A stretch of DNA of 64,000 nt from Sesamum alatum (taxonomy: Eukaryota; Streptophyta; Magnoliopsida; Lamiales; Pedaliaceae), in contig JACGWO010000002.1 of NCBI GenBank assembly GCA_034509735.1, positions 26,583,636 to 26,647,635 of the forward strand, given 5' to 3'. Numbering within the stretch: position 1 is the stretch's first letter; each line of letters opens with the position of its first letter. This document shows, in pieces, positions 22,060 through 32,874 of this stretch. The notes under the pieces are model-generated. The model was not told the DNA's origin and ran no database searches. It saw only the letters and a program-made list of their open reading frames with translations. Position numbers and translations under genes: made by a program.

Positions 22060-22649
22060 TATATAAAAAATATTGGAACGAGCATTGGAATATTATTTGG
22101 AACACAAAAATAGCCGTTGAAATATAGTCGTTGTTCCAGCTTTAGGAACGATCGCAAGTAGGGTGAGAGGAACGGTAATATTACCGTTGTAATATAGCCG
22201 TTAGGGCATATTAGGAACAGTATCAGGCACACTCAATCAGACCGTTCCTAATTGGAGCAGAATTGGGAACGGCCATTGTAACCATATTGCACTTACTATA
22301 TACCCACAATTCGGAACGGTAATTGCATTACATTTTTGCCCATGGCGTAAAAGGGTCTTATTTAGGACTACATGTTGGAATGGTCAGCTGACCGGTCCAA
22401 ATGGACACGGCCATAGGAACCCATAGGAACGGTAAGTGTTCCCGGTCGACTAACCATTCCCAATTTCACATATGTGTTCCAAAATAAAGTCCAAAATATA
22501 TCAGGTCCTTTATAGGAACAGTAATAGGTGTACAAATTGTCTCACATATGTTGGCACTCAAATAGGAATGGTCTTGCGTTCCTATTAATTTGTATTACAA
22601 TTACCTCAAAAGTGACGTCATCAACGGTTTCCTGTTCCACAACAGTTCC
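22060..22649 (-). repeat. CACTA-2 subterminal repeats at the truncated end
   Basis: Motifs of the GGAACGGT type line up with those of CACTA-1 at 3180-3770. Homology ends at aacagttcc (22641-22649). CACTA-1 continues for about 65 bp to its terminus, which is missing here. Confidence 0.8.
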
Positions 22650-23002
22650 ATTCAAGAACCATTTAATTCAAATGTTGAATTATGGATGTAGAATTACTAA
22701 CTAAAGTAGTTAATAGTTATTCAACTCAATCAAATTATTGGGATTGAATTAATTGTGTAAAGAATGTAATTAGGATATGCTTAATTAGATTAAACAAGCT
22801 CAAGAAAAAGAAATATAAAATTAATTGATGGGATCAATTAATTTCATCCTTGATTAATTTTATAAGATAAAATTAATTAATGAAATTTGTGAAACTTCAT
22901 TAGAATAAAGTAAATATGGATGTAATAGTTCCATGGACCAAATCCTAAATATTTTGTGCGACAAAATATTACTCTTTCGAAAGTTTCAATTTTGAGAGAA
23001 AT
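22650..23002. other. AT-rich sequence, no gene seen
   Basis: Repeated attaatt words and a local inverted repeat around ttaattgatgggatcaatta (about 22818-22840). No reading frame, no recognised element. Confidence 0.5.
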
Positions 23003-24545
23003 TGTCACACCCACCAATAATACTACCATTTTATTGTTATATGATCACCACACATAACAGACATTTTCTATATAACACAAAATCAATCTATTTTCAGGTA
23101 TACAAACATAATTATGTTAACATAACTAGCAGAAGTATCAACGTATCCACAACATTTATACATATCTCTGTCACGTATAACATATTAGAACTGCTTAGAT
23201 TTGTTTAGAAGACATCTTCACTATTGGTATAGTATTAACATTCTCAAAATCTATAACTTCTAATCTTATTGACTTGTGAAGCGAACACTGCATACTGGCC
23301 TGATCTGACTTGAAAGGTACAACGTTGACGTATTCCTCCTCAAGAGTGAACACACCAGAATCTACAGTTGAAAAATATTTTGCAGAGGGGTGAACCTAAA
23401 ACTCAATGAATAGACAACCGATACAACCTATACATGTAATTAAGTTAATCTAACAAAGCAAAAACAGTAACACATAAAATTACAAATAATTTGATTCCAG
23501 CACGTTCCAATTCATTCACAAGGACGCATCTCATAACAAGATAATCAATCACACATTACCTAGCCTGCTTACAAGAGGGAGATATAGTGTTTTCCCCCGC
23601 CAACTCAACCACACCAATCATCACAGTACATTAAGTGAATCCCCCTTGGTATGCCACACAGGCTAGTTTGCCACACAGGCTGAGTTTGCCACATAGGCTA
23701 GGTTGCCACACAGGCTAGTTTAGATAACCAAAGGGGTATCCACATAATGATTATATTCAGTTTCCATCACTCTCTCATTTCCACATTTCATCGTTCCTGT
23801 AAGCAACTAGTCACTTAAGACTACATAGCATCACAATTTCAATTTCAAGCAACCATAAAACGCATTCAACAATTGAACATTTCATTGTATTTGCTTATCT
23901 CACTTCACAATGGAATCATTCAAAATAAAGCATCAATTCGATCAGGCGTGCCTCATTAATTATTAGTAGCACGCATCATAAACTTCATAAGAATAACGTC
24001 CAAATAAAATGGACATCTAAATATCGATGACGCTAGTCATTTACTTGCATAAGAGTATTTCCAAGATAACATAGAACAAATATAGATGACACTAATCATC
24101 TACTTACAAGAACGATGATATGTGAAAATGAGGGAGTGATGGAAGCTAAATATAAGAATTATGTGAATACCCCTTATGCTCAAAACTATAGAGTTTTAGT
24201 AGACATCTTAAAGTTTTCACAGATTCAAGAATTACTAGATTTAGACTGTTATTCCAAATATATTTATTTTAGTATTCACACTTTCAGCAATTACGAATAA
24301 AATATGAATACTTATGTCACCATGTTAATTAATCTTTTATATACAGGTTTGACAGTACCTTTATTCTAGTTTACACCCTAGACCAACATATAGCTGATAC
24401 AAGTGTATTTTTACAATAAATATTCTCCTTTTTGTCTAGTTTTATATCCAACAAGAATTATGTGAATTGAATTTCTATATAATAAGTTATTTAGAATTTA
24501 GTACAACCTAGTTTTGACTGCTACAAATTCGGGTTTGCTACTTCA
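23003..24545 (-). mobile_element. Probable solo LTR (about 1543 bp)
   Basis: The segment starts tgtcacaccc and ends gctacttca. Reversed, it would run from TGAAGTAGC to GGGTGTGACA, a common end for plant LTRs. The flanking bases are gaaat (22998-23002) and aaaat (24546-24550), an imperfect 5-bp duplication (4 of 5). The interior is non-coding and includes a 17-bp tandem repeat. The call rests on the termini and lack of coding sequence. A match to LTRs elsewhere in the genome would settle it. Confidence 0.45.
23652..23722. repeat. 17-bp tandem repeat, four copies
   Basis: Four consecutive units of gccacacaggctagttt with one- or two-base differences. Confidence 0.9.
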
Positions 24546-25140
24546 AAAATCCCCCTACCACTAGGGGTGCAAGTTGAGTAGAGCCGGCTCGCGAGCTTCG
24601 CATGTCGGCTTGATCTGGAACTTGACCTCGAGCTCGAGCTTTCTTATTTCTATTCACGAGCTTGCCAGCTTAAGGTAGAGCTCTATTAATTATGTTCACG
24701 CCTCAAGAAATTGGGGAGGGGGGAAGGTTTGTACGGTGAAGTTTTATTTTTTAACCAATGGCGTGCATCTCATGTGGATCTTAGGCGGAAAAGGAAACGG
24801 CAATTTTACCCCTCACCAAACCAGACCTTGGGCGAGTGCTTTTCACATAGCCGGAATATACTATTTTATTCGCCTGAAAATGAAAACATAGGCATTGTGC
24901 AACAAATTTCAAAACTTGAGAGGTACAGTGTGAAAAAAACAAAAGTTTGAGGGTAAAATGCAAATGACCCCATACGTTGGGGGTATCTGCAAAATCCTTT
25001 TGTTTTCAATTATCTTTCGGAATGGGCTTTCCATTATAGTTAATAGATTCAAAAAAAGATCATTTTGCTATAATGATCCAATCACTACATGGTTTGAGGA
25101 ACAAGGAAGACAAAATCCCTTGGATAGAATTCCATGAAAC
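24546..25140. other. Non-coding sequence with a hAT-like terminus
   Basis: At 24558-24690 cactaggggtgcaagttgag is followed by alternating gagctcgagct-like words, the usual look of the end of hAT-type non-autonomous elements. I could not find the partner terminus. The rest (24700-25140) shows no gene. Confidence 0.4.
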
Positions 25141-26526
25141 ATTCGAGAAATAAGAATAAGCAAGGTGAATGGCAAGAGGGTCGGACGCTAGAAGAGGAAG
25201 AAGGAAAAAGGGAAGGTAGTTGCAGCCACTGCTCGCACTCCTAGCGCCCCTGTTACCCCAATGGGAACGGGCAAAGGGAAAGGGAAGGCCCAGGGTTCTC
25301 AGCGGTCTAAGACAAATGATGTATGCATGCATTGCCAAGGAAAAGGGTATTGGAAGAGGGAGTGTCCATAACTCCTCTCCAATCCAGGCATGTTTGTGGT
25401 TGAAGTAAACATGATAACTAATTCTGCTTCTTGGGTATTGGATACCGGATGTGGTGCTCACATCTGCAATGATTTGCAGGTGCTGCAAAGAAGCCTGCAA
25501 AGAAGCAGAAGGCTAACCAAGGATGAAATGATCCTGAGGCTAGGCGATGGAAAGGCCATTGCTGCGGAAGCCGTAGGATCAATAGAGTTAGCTATTAGTA
25601 GTCATGTTAGGATAGTACTGAACGATTGTTTCTTTATACCTAGTATGATATAGAATATTGTATCTGTATCCGTCCTGGACAAGTTCTTTCACCATCAATA
25701 AAAGTGGCTTTTATATTATCAATGATGGTGTATCTCATTTTCTAGGTACATTAGTAAACGGTCTATACATACTTCAACAGTATAATTGGATTATGACTGC
25801 AGAAGACAAACGAAAACATGATAATCAAGATAATGCACAGATATGGCATGCGAGGTTAGGTCATATCTCTAAAGATAGGATAAGAAGGTTGGTGGACTCA
25901 AAGAATCTAGACATAGATGATTTGGACAACCTACCAACCTGCGAGTCCTAAAGGGAAAGATGACCAAGAAACCCTTTGTTGGACAAAGCACGCTAGCCAA
26001 CGATATATTTGATTTGATCCATACAGACGTATGTGGTCTATTGAATACTCAAGCTAGAGGTGGGTACTCGTACTCCATAACCTTTACCGATGATGACTCA
26101 CGGTATGGTTATGTTTACCTGATGAGCTACAAGTCTGAAGCCTTTGGAAGGTGTAAGGAATACAGACTTGAAGTAGATAACCAAATCGATCGTAAGATCA
26201 AACCCCTTCGGTCGAACCGATGTAGAGAGTATTTAAGTGGTGAATTCACTTATTATCTAACAGAGAATGGAATTCTCTCTCAGTCGAACCCCACAACTGA
26301 GATCGTAAGATCAAACCCCTTCGGTCGAACCGATCTGGAACACCACAACTGAATGGTGTGTCTGAAAGGAGGAATCAGACCTTGTTGGACATGGTCCGAT
26401 CCATGATGAGTTTTACCAAACTCCCCTTGTCCTTCTGGGGATATGCTCTTGAGACGGCGGCCAAACTTTTTGAACATGGTGCCATCTAAGAAAATATCCC
26501 AGATACCATATGAGATATGGCATGGC
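25141..26526 (+). pseudogene. Ty1/copia gag-protease-integrase fragment
   Basis: The order matches Ty1/copia. A basic gag tail (25150-25310) is followed by a zinc knuckle in which the histidine is tyrosine (CMHCQGKGYWKREC, about 25323-25365). Then protease with SWVLDTGCGAHIC (about 25428-25466), GAG-pre-integrase with IWHARLGHISKDR (25840-25880), integrase core with FDLIHTDVCG and ITFTDDDSRYGYVYL (25990-26110), and the later WGYALETAAKLF region (to about 26475). Several stops and frame changes occur, plus a 34-bp duplication at 26188-26221 / 26301-26334. It ends at an LTR inserted at 26527. Reverse transcriptase is absent here; related RT lies at 36269-37335. Confidence 0.88.
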
Positions 26527-27527
26527 TGTTAGAATAGGTGACCAGAAAGCCAATAGGTTTGACGTTTTGTAACCTATTTGACAACTTGATATAATGTAAT
26601 ATTATGTGATGAATAAAATGAGTGTTCGTCACCAATGGTACATACTTTGTTGAGCTCATTTTTCATATGTTAAAATGGTGTTTTACTTATATCGCAACAA
26701 AGCCCACAGACCACGGTTAACAACTCATGCAGTTGGGCCACGCATTAGATGGTGGTCATGAAACCAACTGATTAAGAGTTGGGTCTGAAATGTTCCAAGT
26801 CGAGACCTCGAGACAGGACATCGAGAGTCCTATGGAGACTTGCATCAAGAGTCGTGTTCATTGGATGAGAGCCCTGTTTCATCGGCGACAGGCGTGGGAC
26901 ACCTACACGATCTTGATGGGTTGGTCGATTGGGGTCAAGCCGACTGGACTGACTCCCATGGATCATCATATGGAAGCCTTGGAGGCTTGGTCGGTATGAT
27001 TGAATTTTCCCAGTTCCGATAGTACGGGAGTAGTCCTCAGACTTGAGGAACCATGGCAGTCACGTGCATAGGACGACTGTGTCTTGGATCTGACGAGAGG
27101 TGATCATTCTGTAAGATGATCATTATAAGCCTTGTCCAATGCAATCGGAATGTGTAGCTAGGACGGTTGGTTCCAAGAAGAGGATTTGTCCCCTGTCACT
27201 TTGTGACAGAGGTATCTCCTATGCACTGGGAGACACATTCATGTTGTTTAAAAGCTGTGGCCACAGTGGTTGGTCGAACAGGGAATGGTTTCCTGTGTCG
27301 ACGCAATGAAGCATGCGTGGTCTCGAGTATTAAGCATAAATGCCTAGTCAAGGATGGAAACCGACACCCAATTCCATACCCTAGACTGAGGCCGGGAAAC
27401 GGTAGATGGAAGGACCATACCCGTACAGAATCGGCGTCTAAATGTTCACGCCAACATTCACCTAGTCTCTAGTGCCATGAACCGTTGCTAGACGGCCACC
27501 CATGGTAACGGGCCCTTGTGGGACATG
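26527..27527 (+). mobile_element. Copia-type LTR (variant B), first 1.0 kb only
   Basis: It starts TGTTAGAATAGGTGACC at the end of the broken copia integrase and aligns with the first about 1000 bp of the LTR at 10392-12620. It stops at 27527, where the gypsy element begins. The remaining about 1.2 kb of this LTR is not found on the other side of the gypsy element. The five bases before it (atggc) are not found after the copia LTR at 39576 (aattg), so the two LTRs are not a simple pair. Confidence 0.85.
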
Positions 27528-28359
27528 TGATGAGAACACTGAGGGCATCCAACGAGCTAAAGGCGTTCACGATCAATTGCACCAAGACTTAACAATTGGA
27601 AGTGGGCCAATGACAAGAGGAAGGTTGAAGAGAATGCAAGAAGCAATTCAAGCCCAATCCAACTTAATATTTGCTAATGGGATCAAGTCACAATTGGAGG
27701 CCCAACATGAGTGCTTAATTTCAATAATTCAAGCCCAAGGAAGCCCATAATAAGAGCCCAAATTCGTCCAAGTGCAGCCAAGTGGTCAAGGAAGACTTCT
27801 TAATCACATTCAAAGTGCATTTATCACATACAATGCACCAATTTTCGGATTCACATGGAAGACCATAGTTTTTACTCGTTTTTGACCAAGAATGCATAGT
27901 TTTTAGTCATATTTTGACTAATTATTGAATGTACATCCACCAAGGAGTCACTTGGGGTTATGTGTGGTCAATTTGGAAGTGTTTTAGGCCTATAAAAGGC
28001 ATGTATCAGCATACAAACGGGAACAACCAAGATTTATCCAAGTTTAAGAAATATTGAGAGAGAGTTCTCATATTTTGAAGAGTTTATATCCTATTTTCAG
28101 CTTTAGTGAAACCTTGCTTTGTCAATCTAGCATATTAGGTTGGTGATTCAAATTCACAAAGCCCCCAATTCATGCTCGACCCAAGTGTGTCGTTGTGTGG
28201 ATTGGTTTACTCGTGCTCGTGGTTGGTTGAATGTTCTAAGTAGCAGGTCACGTTCCAATAACGTTGGTTGGCTATTTGCATTCCTCAGGTCACGGACCTC
28301 TTTATCCATTTCAAGCCTACGTCGTGAAGATCGGGCCACCCATGGTTGATACCATATCA
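27528..28359 (+). repeat. 5' LTR of the Ty3/gypsy element
   Basis: 832 bp, TGATGAGAAC ... ACCATATCA. A good TATA box, tataaaagg, lies at 27991-27999, so transcription should start about 30 bp downstream. The first 223 bp carry an open frame which, in the 3' copy, continues the pol frame to a stop. Confidence 0.95.
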
Positions 28360-28361
28360 TG

Positions 28362-28374
28362 TGGTATCAGAGCC
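28362..28374 (+). promoter_or_regulatory. Primer binding site, initiator-Met tRNA type
   Basis: TGGTATCAGAGCC lies two bases after the 5' LTR end. It is complementary to the 3' end of plant initiator methionine tRNA, the usual primer for minus-strand synthesis in plant LTR retrotransposons. Confidence 0.93.
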
Positions 28375-29047
28375 TTCGGTTGACACGGTAGGTCCCCAAG
28401 TTCCACCTATCTTTTATCTTACACCACCAAGCTTCCGTACCCCATTGTTATCTTTTGTTTTATCTTTACAAAAAATAGAGGACAAAATTCGTTCAAAAAA
28501 AAAGAAGAGAAAAGCTCGAAAGAAAAAAAAAGTAGACGAGCAGCCAAAAAAAAAAAGAAGGAAAATTCGTTCAAAAAAAAAAAAAGAAGGCAAAAAAAAA
28601 GAGTACAAAAGTGAAAAAAAAAGGGCCATTTGAAAGGAAAAAAAAAACAAAAGAAAGAAAAAATCTGATTGTGTTATTGTTTCCTAGCTATACTTTGCTA
28701 CTATCCTTGTAAGCCAACCGATCTTGATTTCCCAAGTTGTACCTAGCTTCTTTAGACCATTCTCTTGCTACGAGTAAGTTTGAATCGTCCATCTACACAT
28801 ACTTGGTTGAGGAAATAATTGGCATTTGTTTTTGAGTTGCTAGATAAAAGCATCGAGTTTCATAAGTTTTAGAGTAGAGAGTGTTAAGTGTAGTGAGACT
28901 ATCGTTGAGAGTCAAGAGTTGTGAGCTTATTAAGTGAGGAGTGAAACACGAGTGGAAAAATAAAAGAGTGAAACACGAGTGGAAAAATAAAAGAGAGAAA
29001 AAAAAGAGTGTGGCAAGGATTTGGTGAGGTTCCTATAATTTTATTAA
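28375..29047 (+). other. Gypsy leader with A-rich tract
   Basis: Untranslated leader between PBS and the gag start. From about 28490 to 28665 it consists largely of A runs mixed with aag and aga words. A 32-bp duplication (gagtgaaacacgagtggaaa, twice, at about 28939-28958 and 28969-28988) lies near its end. Open frames here are low-complexity and unlikely to be translated. Confidence 0.7.
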
Positions 29048-31333
29048 ATGGCAGAAAATCGAGATAAAGGAGTTGTTGAAGGAAGTGATGACAACAACTC
29101 GGGAGAAACACTACGAGGCGGAGTCGATGCATTCCATATGCAAGCCTTGGTGAGCCACCTTGAGAAGTTGCTTGACCGTAAGTTGGAAGGTCTTCATGAA
29201 AGATTGGATCAAGTAGAGGATCGAGTTGCCGGTCCAAGAGTTACAAATCAAAGACAAACTCCCAATCCACGGCCTCAACATCATGTTCATAATGAGTATT
29301 TGGAGGATCCAAGTGGTGAAGATGAATATGAGGACATCCGGCCAAGGAGAGTGAATAGACCAAGAGATAGACCGAGACGGCCTAGAGATGAAGATGGTGG
29401 CCTAGGAGGAGTTAAGGTCACAATTCCTTCATTTAAAGGAAAGAGTGATCCCGAAGCATATTTGGAATGGGAGATGCGTGTTGAGCAAATCTTTTCATGC
29501 CACAACTACTCGGAGAGTAAAAAGGTCAAACTCGCAGCCCTTGAGTTTACCGATTATGCTCTTGTTTGGTGGGATCAGATGCAAAAGGAAAGGGTTAGGA
29601 ATGGTGAACGTCCTATCACAACATGGGAAGAGATGAGAGCAATCATGAGGAGGAGGTTTGTTCCATCCTATTATCGTCGTGAGCTTCACAACCAGCTCCA
29701 ACGTCTTACTCAAGGTTCTAAAAGTGTTGATGAGTACTACAAAGAGATGGAGATTGCCATGATTCGAACTAACATCATAGAGGACGATGAAGCAACTATG
29801 GCTCGTTTCTTGCATGGGCTCAATCGTGACATCGCTGATGTTGTGGAGATGCACCACTATGTAGAACTTGAAGAGATGGTACACCAGTCCATCAAGGTTG
29901 AACAACAACTCAAGCGGAGAGGACTTATGCGGAGGAGTTCTAACTCATCTACATTCAGTCCATGGAAGAACAACCCCAAGAAAGACACCCCTTCCACATC
30001 GAAATTCAAGGAGGCCGATCCTAAACATGGTGACAAAGTTGCTGCAAAAAAGGTACAACCCGAGCCTAATTCTTCAAGAAACCGTGATATAAAGTGTTTC
30101 AAGTGCCAAGGGAGAGGGCACATAGCAAGTGAGTGTCCTAACCGACGTACAATGATCTTCAACAACCATGGAGAGTTGGAAACCGAAGGAGAAAGCACCG
30201 AGAAAGAGGAATCATCACAAGAAGATGGTGATGGAGAGTATGCCGAAGAAGGAGAGTTGCTTGTTACTAGAAGATCTCTTAGTGCCCATATGATGGAGGA
30301 AGGCAATTGCCAAAGAGAAAACTTGTTCCATACACGCTGCCAAGTTCAAGGAAAGGTATGTAGCATGATTATTGATGGTGGTAGTTGTTGCAATGTGGCA
30401 AGTACTGACTTGGTTCAAAAATTAAGTCTACCTACTATCAAGCATCACCGCCCATACAAGCTTCAATGGTTGAATGAGTGTGGTGAGTTGAAGGTGACCA
30501 AGCAAGTAAAGGTATTGTTTTCAATTGGAAGATACAAAGATGAGGTTATTTGTGATATTGTGCCAATGAAAGCATGCCACATATTGCTAGGGAGACCATG
30601 GCAGTTTGATAGGCATGTGACACATGATGGATTCCAAAATCGTTACTCTTTTGTGCTACGAGGGGCATCCATAACTCTCAATCCGATGACACCAAAGCAG
30701 ATTTTGCAAGATCAGATTTTGAGAGAAAACAAAAGAGAGTGTGAGAAAAAGAAAGAGAAACAAAAAGAAGAGAGTAAAAATGAGAATGATAAAAAAATGA
30801 GGGATTCAAAAGATGGAGAAAAAGAAAGCAAAAGAGGAAAGAAAAAGGAGAGGGAAAAAGATGAAGAGAAAGAGAGTTTACTAGTTGCTAAAAAGAGTGA
30901 GATCAAGGAAGCTTTGTTTTATCAACAAAACCTCATTGTACTTGTGTACAAAGAGGCTATGTTGAACTCTAACGACCTAACATCTTCTCTACCTAGTGTT
31001 GTTACATCTCTTTTGCAGGACTATGAAGATGTCTTTCCGGATGAGATGCCACCAGGTTTACCACCAATTCGTGGGATCGAGCATCAAATTGATTTCATGC
31101 CTGGAGCATCCTTACCAAATCGTCCAGCATACCGTACCAATCCCGAGGAGACTAAGGAGATTCAAAGGCAAATCCAAGAGCTGATGGCCAAAGGTTATGT
31201 AAGGGAGAGCCTTAGTCCTTGTGCAGTTCCGGTGTTGCTCGTGCCTAAGAAGGATGGCACATGGCGGATGTGTGTTGATTGTCGAGCCATTAACAACATA
31301 ACGATAAGATATCGTCACCTATTCCTAGGATAG
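29048..31333 (+). CDS. Ty3/gypsy gag, protease and start of reverse transcriptase
   Basis: A 761-residue frame starting at the first ATG after the leader (aaATGGCAG). Residues about 120-290 form the retrotransposon gag capsid domain ([37 protein letters not shown]). Residues about 350-363 are a CCHC zinc knuckle ([14 protein letters not shown]). The protease active site is [12 protein letters not shown] near residue 442, with the DGGS form common in plant gypsy elements. A lysine/glutamate-rich linker covers about 560-620. The RT domain starts about 663 ([20 protein letters not shown]) and runs to [18 protein letters not shown]. The frame ends early because one base of a C run is missing near 31318. 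Pol continues in another frame from 31319. Confidence 0.93.
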   Translation: MAENRDKGVVEGSDDNNSGETLRGGVDAFHMQALVSHLEKLLDRKLEGLHERLDQVEDRVAGPRVTNQRQTPNPRPQHHVHNEYLEDPSGEDEYEDIRPRRVNRPRDRPRRPRDEDGGLGGVKVTIPSFKGKSDPEAYLEWEMRVEQIFSCHNYSESKKVKLAALEFTDYALVWWDQMQKERVRNGERPITTWEEMRAIMRRRFVPSYYRRELHNQLQRLTQGSKSVDEYYKEMEIAMIRTNIIEDDEATMARFLHGLNRDIADVVEMHHYVELEEMVHQSIKVEQQLKRRGLMRRSSNSSTFSPWKNNPKKDTPSTSKFKEADPKHGDKVAAKKVQPEPNSSRNRDIKCFKCQGRGHIASECPNRRTMIFNNHGELETEGESTEKEESSQEDGDGEYAEEGELLVTRRSLSAHMMEEGNCQRENLFHTRCQVQGKVCSMIIDGGSCCNVASTDLVQKLSLPTIKHHRPYKLQWLNECGELKVTKQVKVLFSIGRYKDEVICDIVPMKACHILLGRPWQFDRHVTHDGFQNRYSFVLRGASITLNPMTPKQILQDQILRENKRECEKKKEKQKEESKNENDKKMRDSKDGEKESKRGKKKEREKDEEKESLLVAKKSEIKEALFYQQNLIVLVYKEAMLNSNDLTSSLPSVVTSLLQDYEDVFPDEMPPGLPPIRGIEHQIDFMPGASLPNRPAYRTNPEETKEIQRQIQELMAKGYVRESLSPCAVPVLLVPKKDGTWRMCVDCRAINNITIRYRHLFLG

Positions 31334-31338
31334 ATGAT

Positions 31339-32874
31339 ATGCTTGACGAGTTAAATGGTTCAACTATCTTTTCTAAAATTGATTTAAAAAGTGGTTATCA
31401 TCAAATTAGGATGAAAGAAGGAGATGAGTGGAAAACCGCTTTCAAAACAAAACATGGGCTTTATGAGTGGTTAGTTATGCCTTTTGGACTTAGTAATGCA
31501 CCTAGCACCTTTATGAGATTGATGAATCATGTTTTGCGTGCATTTCTAGGCAAATTTGTGGTAGTTTACTTTGATGACATTCTTGTTTATAGTAGGACTT
31601 TGGAAGAACATGTAGCACATCTAAATCAAGTCCTCGAGGTTCTAAGAAAAGAAAAGTTATTTGGAAATCTGAAAAAGTGTGACTTTTGCACTAACAAAGT
31701 TGTTTTTCTTGGTTTTGTTGTGAGTATTGAAGGAATCACAGTTGATGAAGAAAAGGTCAAAGCTATCCAAGATTGGCCAACCCCCACCACTATTGGAGAA
31801 GTGAGGAGCTTTCATGGACTTGCAAGTTTTTATAGGCGATTTGTGAAGGACTTTAGCACCATGGCAGCCCCATTGAACGAGTTAACAAAGAAGAATGTTC
31901 CATTCAAGTGGGGAAAAGCACAAGAGAAAGCCTTTCAAACCATAAAAGAGAAGCTTACTCATGCACCTTTGCTAGCCCTTCCCGACTTTGGTAAGACTTT
32001 TGAAATTGAGTGTGATGCAAGTGGGATTGGCATAGGAGGAGTTCTTTTGCAAGGAGGTAGACCGATTGCATATTTCAGCGAGAAGCTAAGTGGGCCGACA
32101 CTTAACTACCCCACATATGACAAGGAGCTTTATGCATTGGTTAGAGTATTAGAAACTTGGCAACATTATTTGTGGCCAAAAGAGTTTGTGATACATTCTG
32201 ATCATGAAGCACTCAAGTATATTAAAAGTCAAAGCAAGCTTAGCCGACGACATGCAAAGTGGATAGAGTTTATTGAGTCGTTTCCATATGTGATCAAACA
32301 CAAGAAAGGTAAGGAGAACATTGTTGCTGATGCACTTTCAAGAAGGTATGTTTTACTTTCAATGTTAGATGCTAAAATTCTTGGCTTTGAGTTCATCAAA
32401 GATCTGTATACTAATGATGTTGATTTTGGTGAAGCATTTGGAAATTGCACCCCAAGCAACGGATGGGACAAATTCTATTTGCATGATGGGTTTTTATTTC
32501 GAGCCAACCAGCTTTGTGTTCCTAATTGTTCAACTCGTTTGTTATTGTTAAAGGAAGCACATTCTGGGGGTTTGATGGGTCACTTTGGTATTTCTAAGAC
32601 TTTGGGAGTCTTGAGTGAACACTTTTATTGGCCCAAGATGCGTAGAGATGTTGAGAAATTTGTGGGGAAATGCATAGTTTGTCATAAGGCAAAATCAAAG
32701 CTTAATCCTCATGGATTGTACATGCCCCTCCCTATTCCCAGTGTACCTTGGGAAGATATTTCAATGGACTTTGTTTTGGGATTGCCTAGGTCTAAGAGGG
32801 GAAGAGATTCTATTTTTGTTGTTGTTGACAGATTTTCCAAAATGGCACACTTCATTGCATGCCATAAAAGTTGA
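31339..32874 (+). CDS. Ty3/gypsy reverse transcriptase, RNase H and integrase start (frameshifted)
   Basis: This continues pol after the first frame break, with 511 residues counted from an internal ATG; true coding entry is from the upstream frame, not a new start. RT motifs are [15 protein letters not shown] near residue 15 and YFDDILVYS near 76. RNase H starts with [14 protein letters not shown] near residue 221 and includes TYDKELYAL and HSDHEALKY. The integrase HHCC zinc domain spans about 408-455 ([20 protein letters not shown]). The first catalytic aspartate is in DISMDF near 477. An extra A in the run at about 32866-32870 shifts the frame and gives a stop at 32874. The remaining integrase lies in the next frame. 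Confidence 0.93.
   Translation: MLDELNGSTIFSKIDLKSGYHQIRMKEGDEWKTAFKTKHGLYEWLVMPFGLSNAPSTFMRLMNHVLRAFLGKFVVVYFDDILVYSRTLEEHVAHLNQVLEVLRKEKLFGNLKKCDFCTNKVVFLGFVVSIEGITVDEEKVKAIQDWPTPTTIGEVRSFHGLASFYRRFVKDFSTMAAPLNELTKKNVPFKWGKAQEKAFQTIKEKLTHAPLLALPDFGKTFEIECDASGIGIGGVLLQGGRPIAYFSEKLSGPTLNYPTYDKELYALVRVLETWQHYLWPKEFVIHSDHEALKYIKSQSKLSRRHAKWIEFIESFPYVIKHKKGKENIVADALSRRYVLLSMLDAKILGFEFIKDLYTNDVDFGEAFGNCTPSNGWDKFYLHDGFLFRANQLCVPNCSTRLLLLKEAHSGGLMGHFGISKTLGVLSEHFYWPKMRRDVEKFVGKCIVCHKAKSKLNPHGLYMPLPIPSVPWEDISMDFVLGLPRSKRGRDSIFVVVDRFSKMAHFIACHKS

Larger units (their letters stand above)
13233..22649 (-). mobile_element. CACTA (En/Spm) transposon 2, about 9.4 kb, one terminus missing
   Basis: The left terminus CACTACAAAAAAATGCAGG is at 13233, preceded by ata. 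GGAACGGT-type subterminal motifs follow. Two minus-strand genes are present: a Transposase_24-type gene (14110-15670) and tnp2 (18364-21823). Further subterminal motifs run from 22060 to 22649. CACTA-1 has about 65 more bases beyond the homologous point, ending in its terminus. Here the homology stops at 22649 without a CACTA end, so the element is truncated at that side and could not be mobilised normally. Confidence 0.9.

Noticed and set aside
23641..23725. CRISPR-like short repeats
   Set aside because: Four contiguous 17-bp units without spacers, in a plant genome; a simple tandem repeat.
27502..27750. Open frame at the start of the 5' LTR as a separate gene
   Set aside because: It is the duplicate of the pol tail encoded in the LTR. 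It is coding only in the 3' copy.
28346..28633. Lysine-rich 95-codon frame
   Set aside because: It is an A-rich leader of the gypsy element between PBS and gag. Its content is low-complexity.
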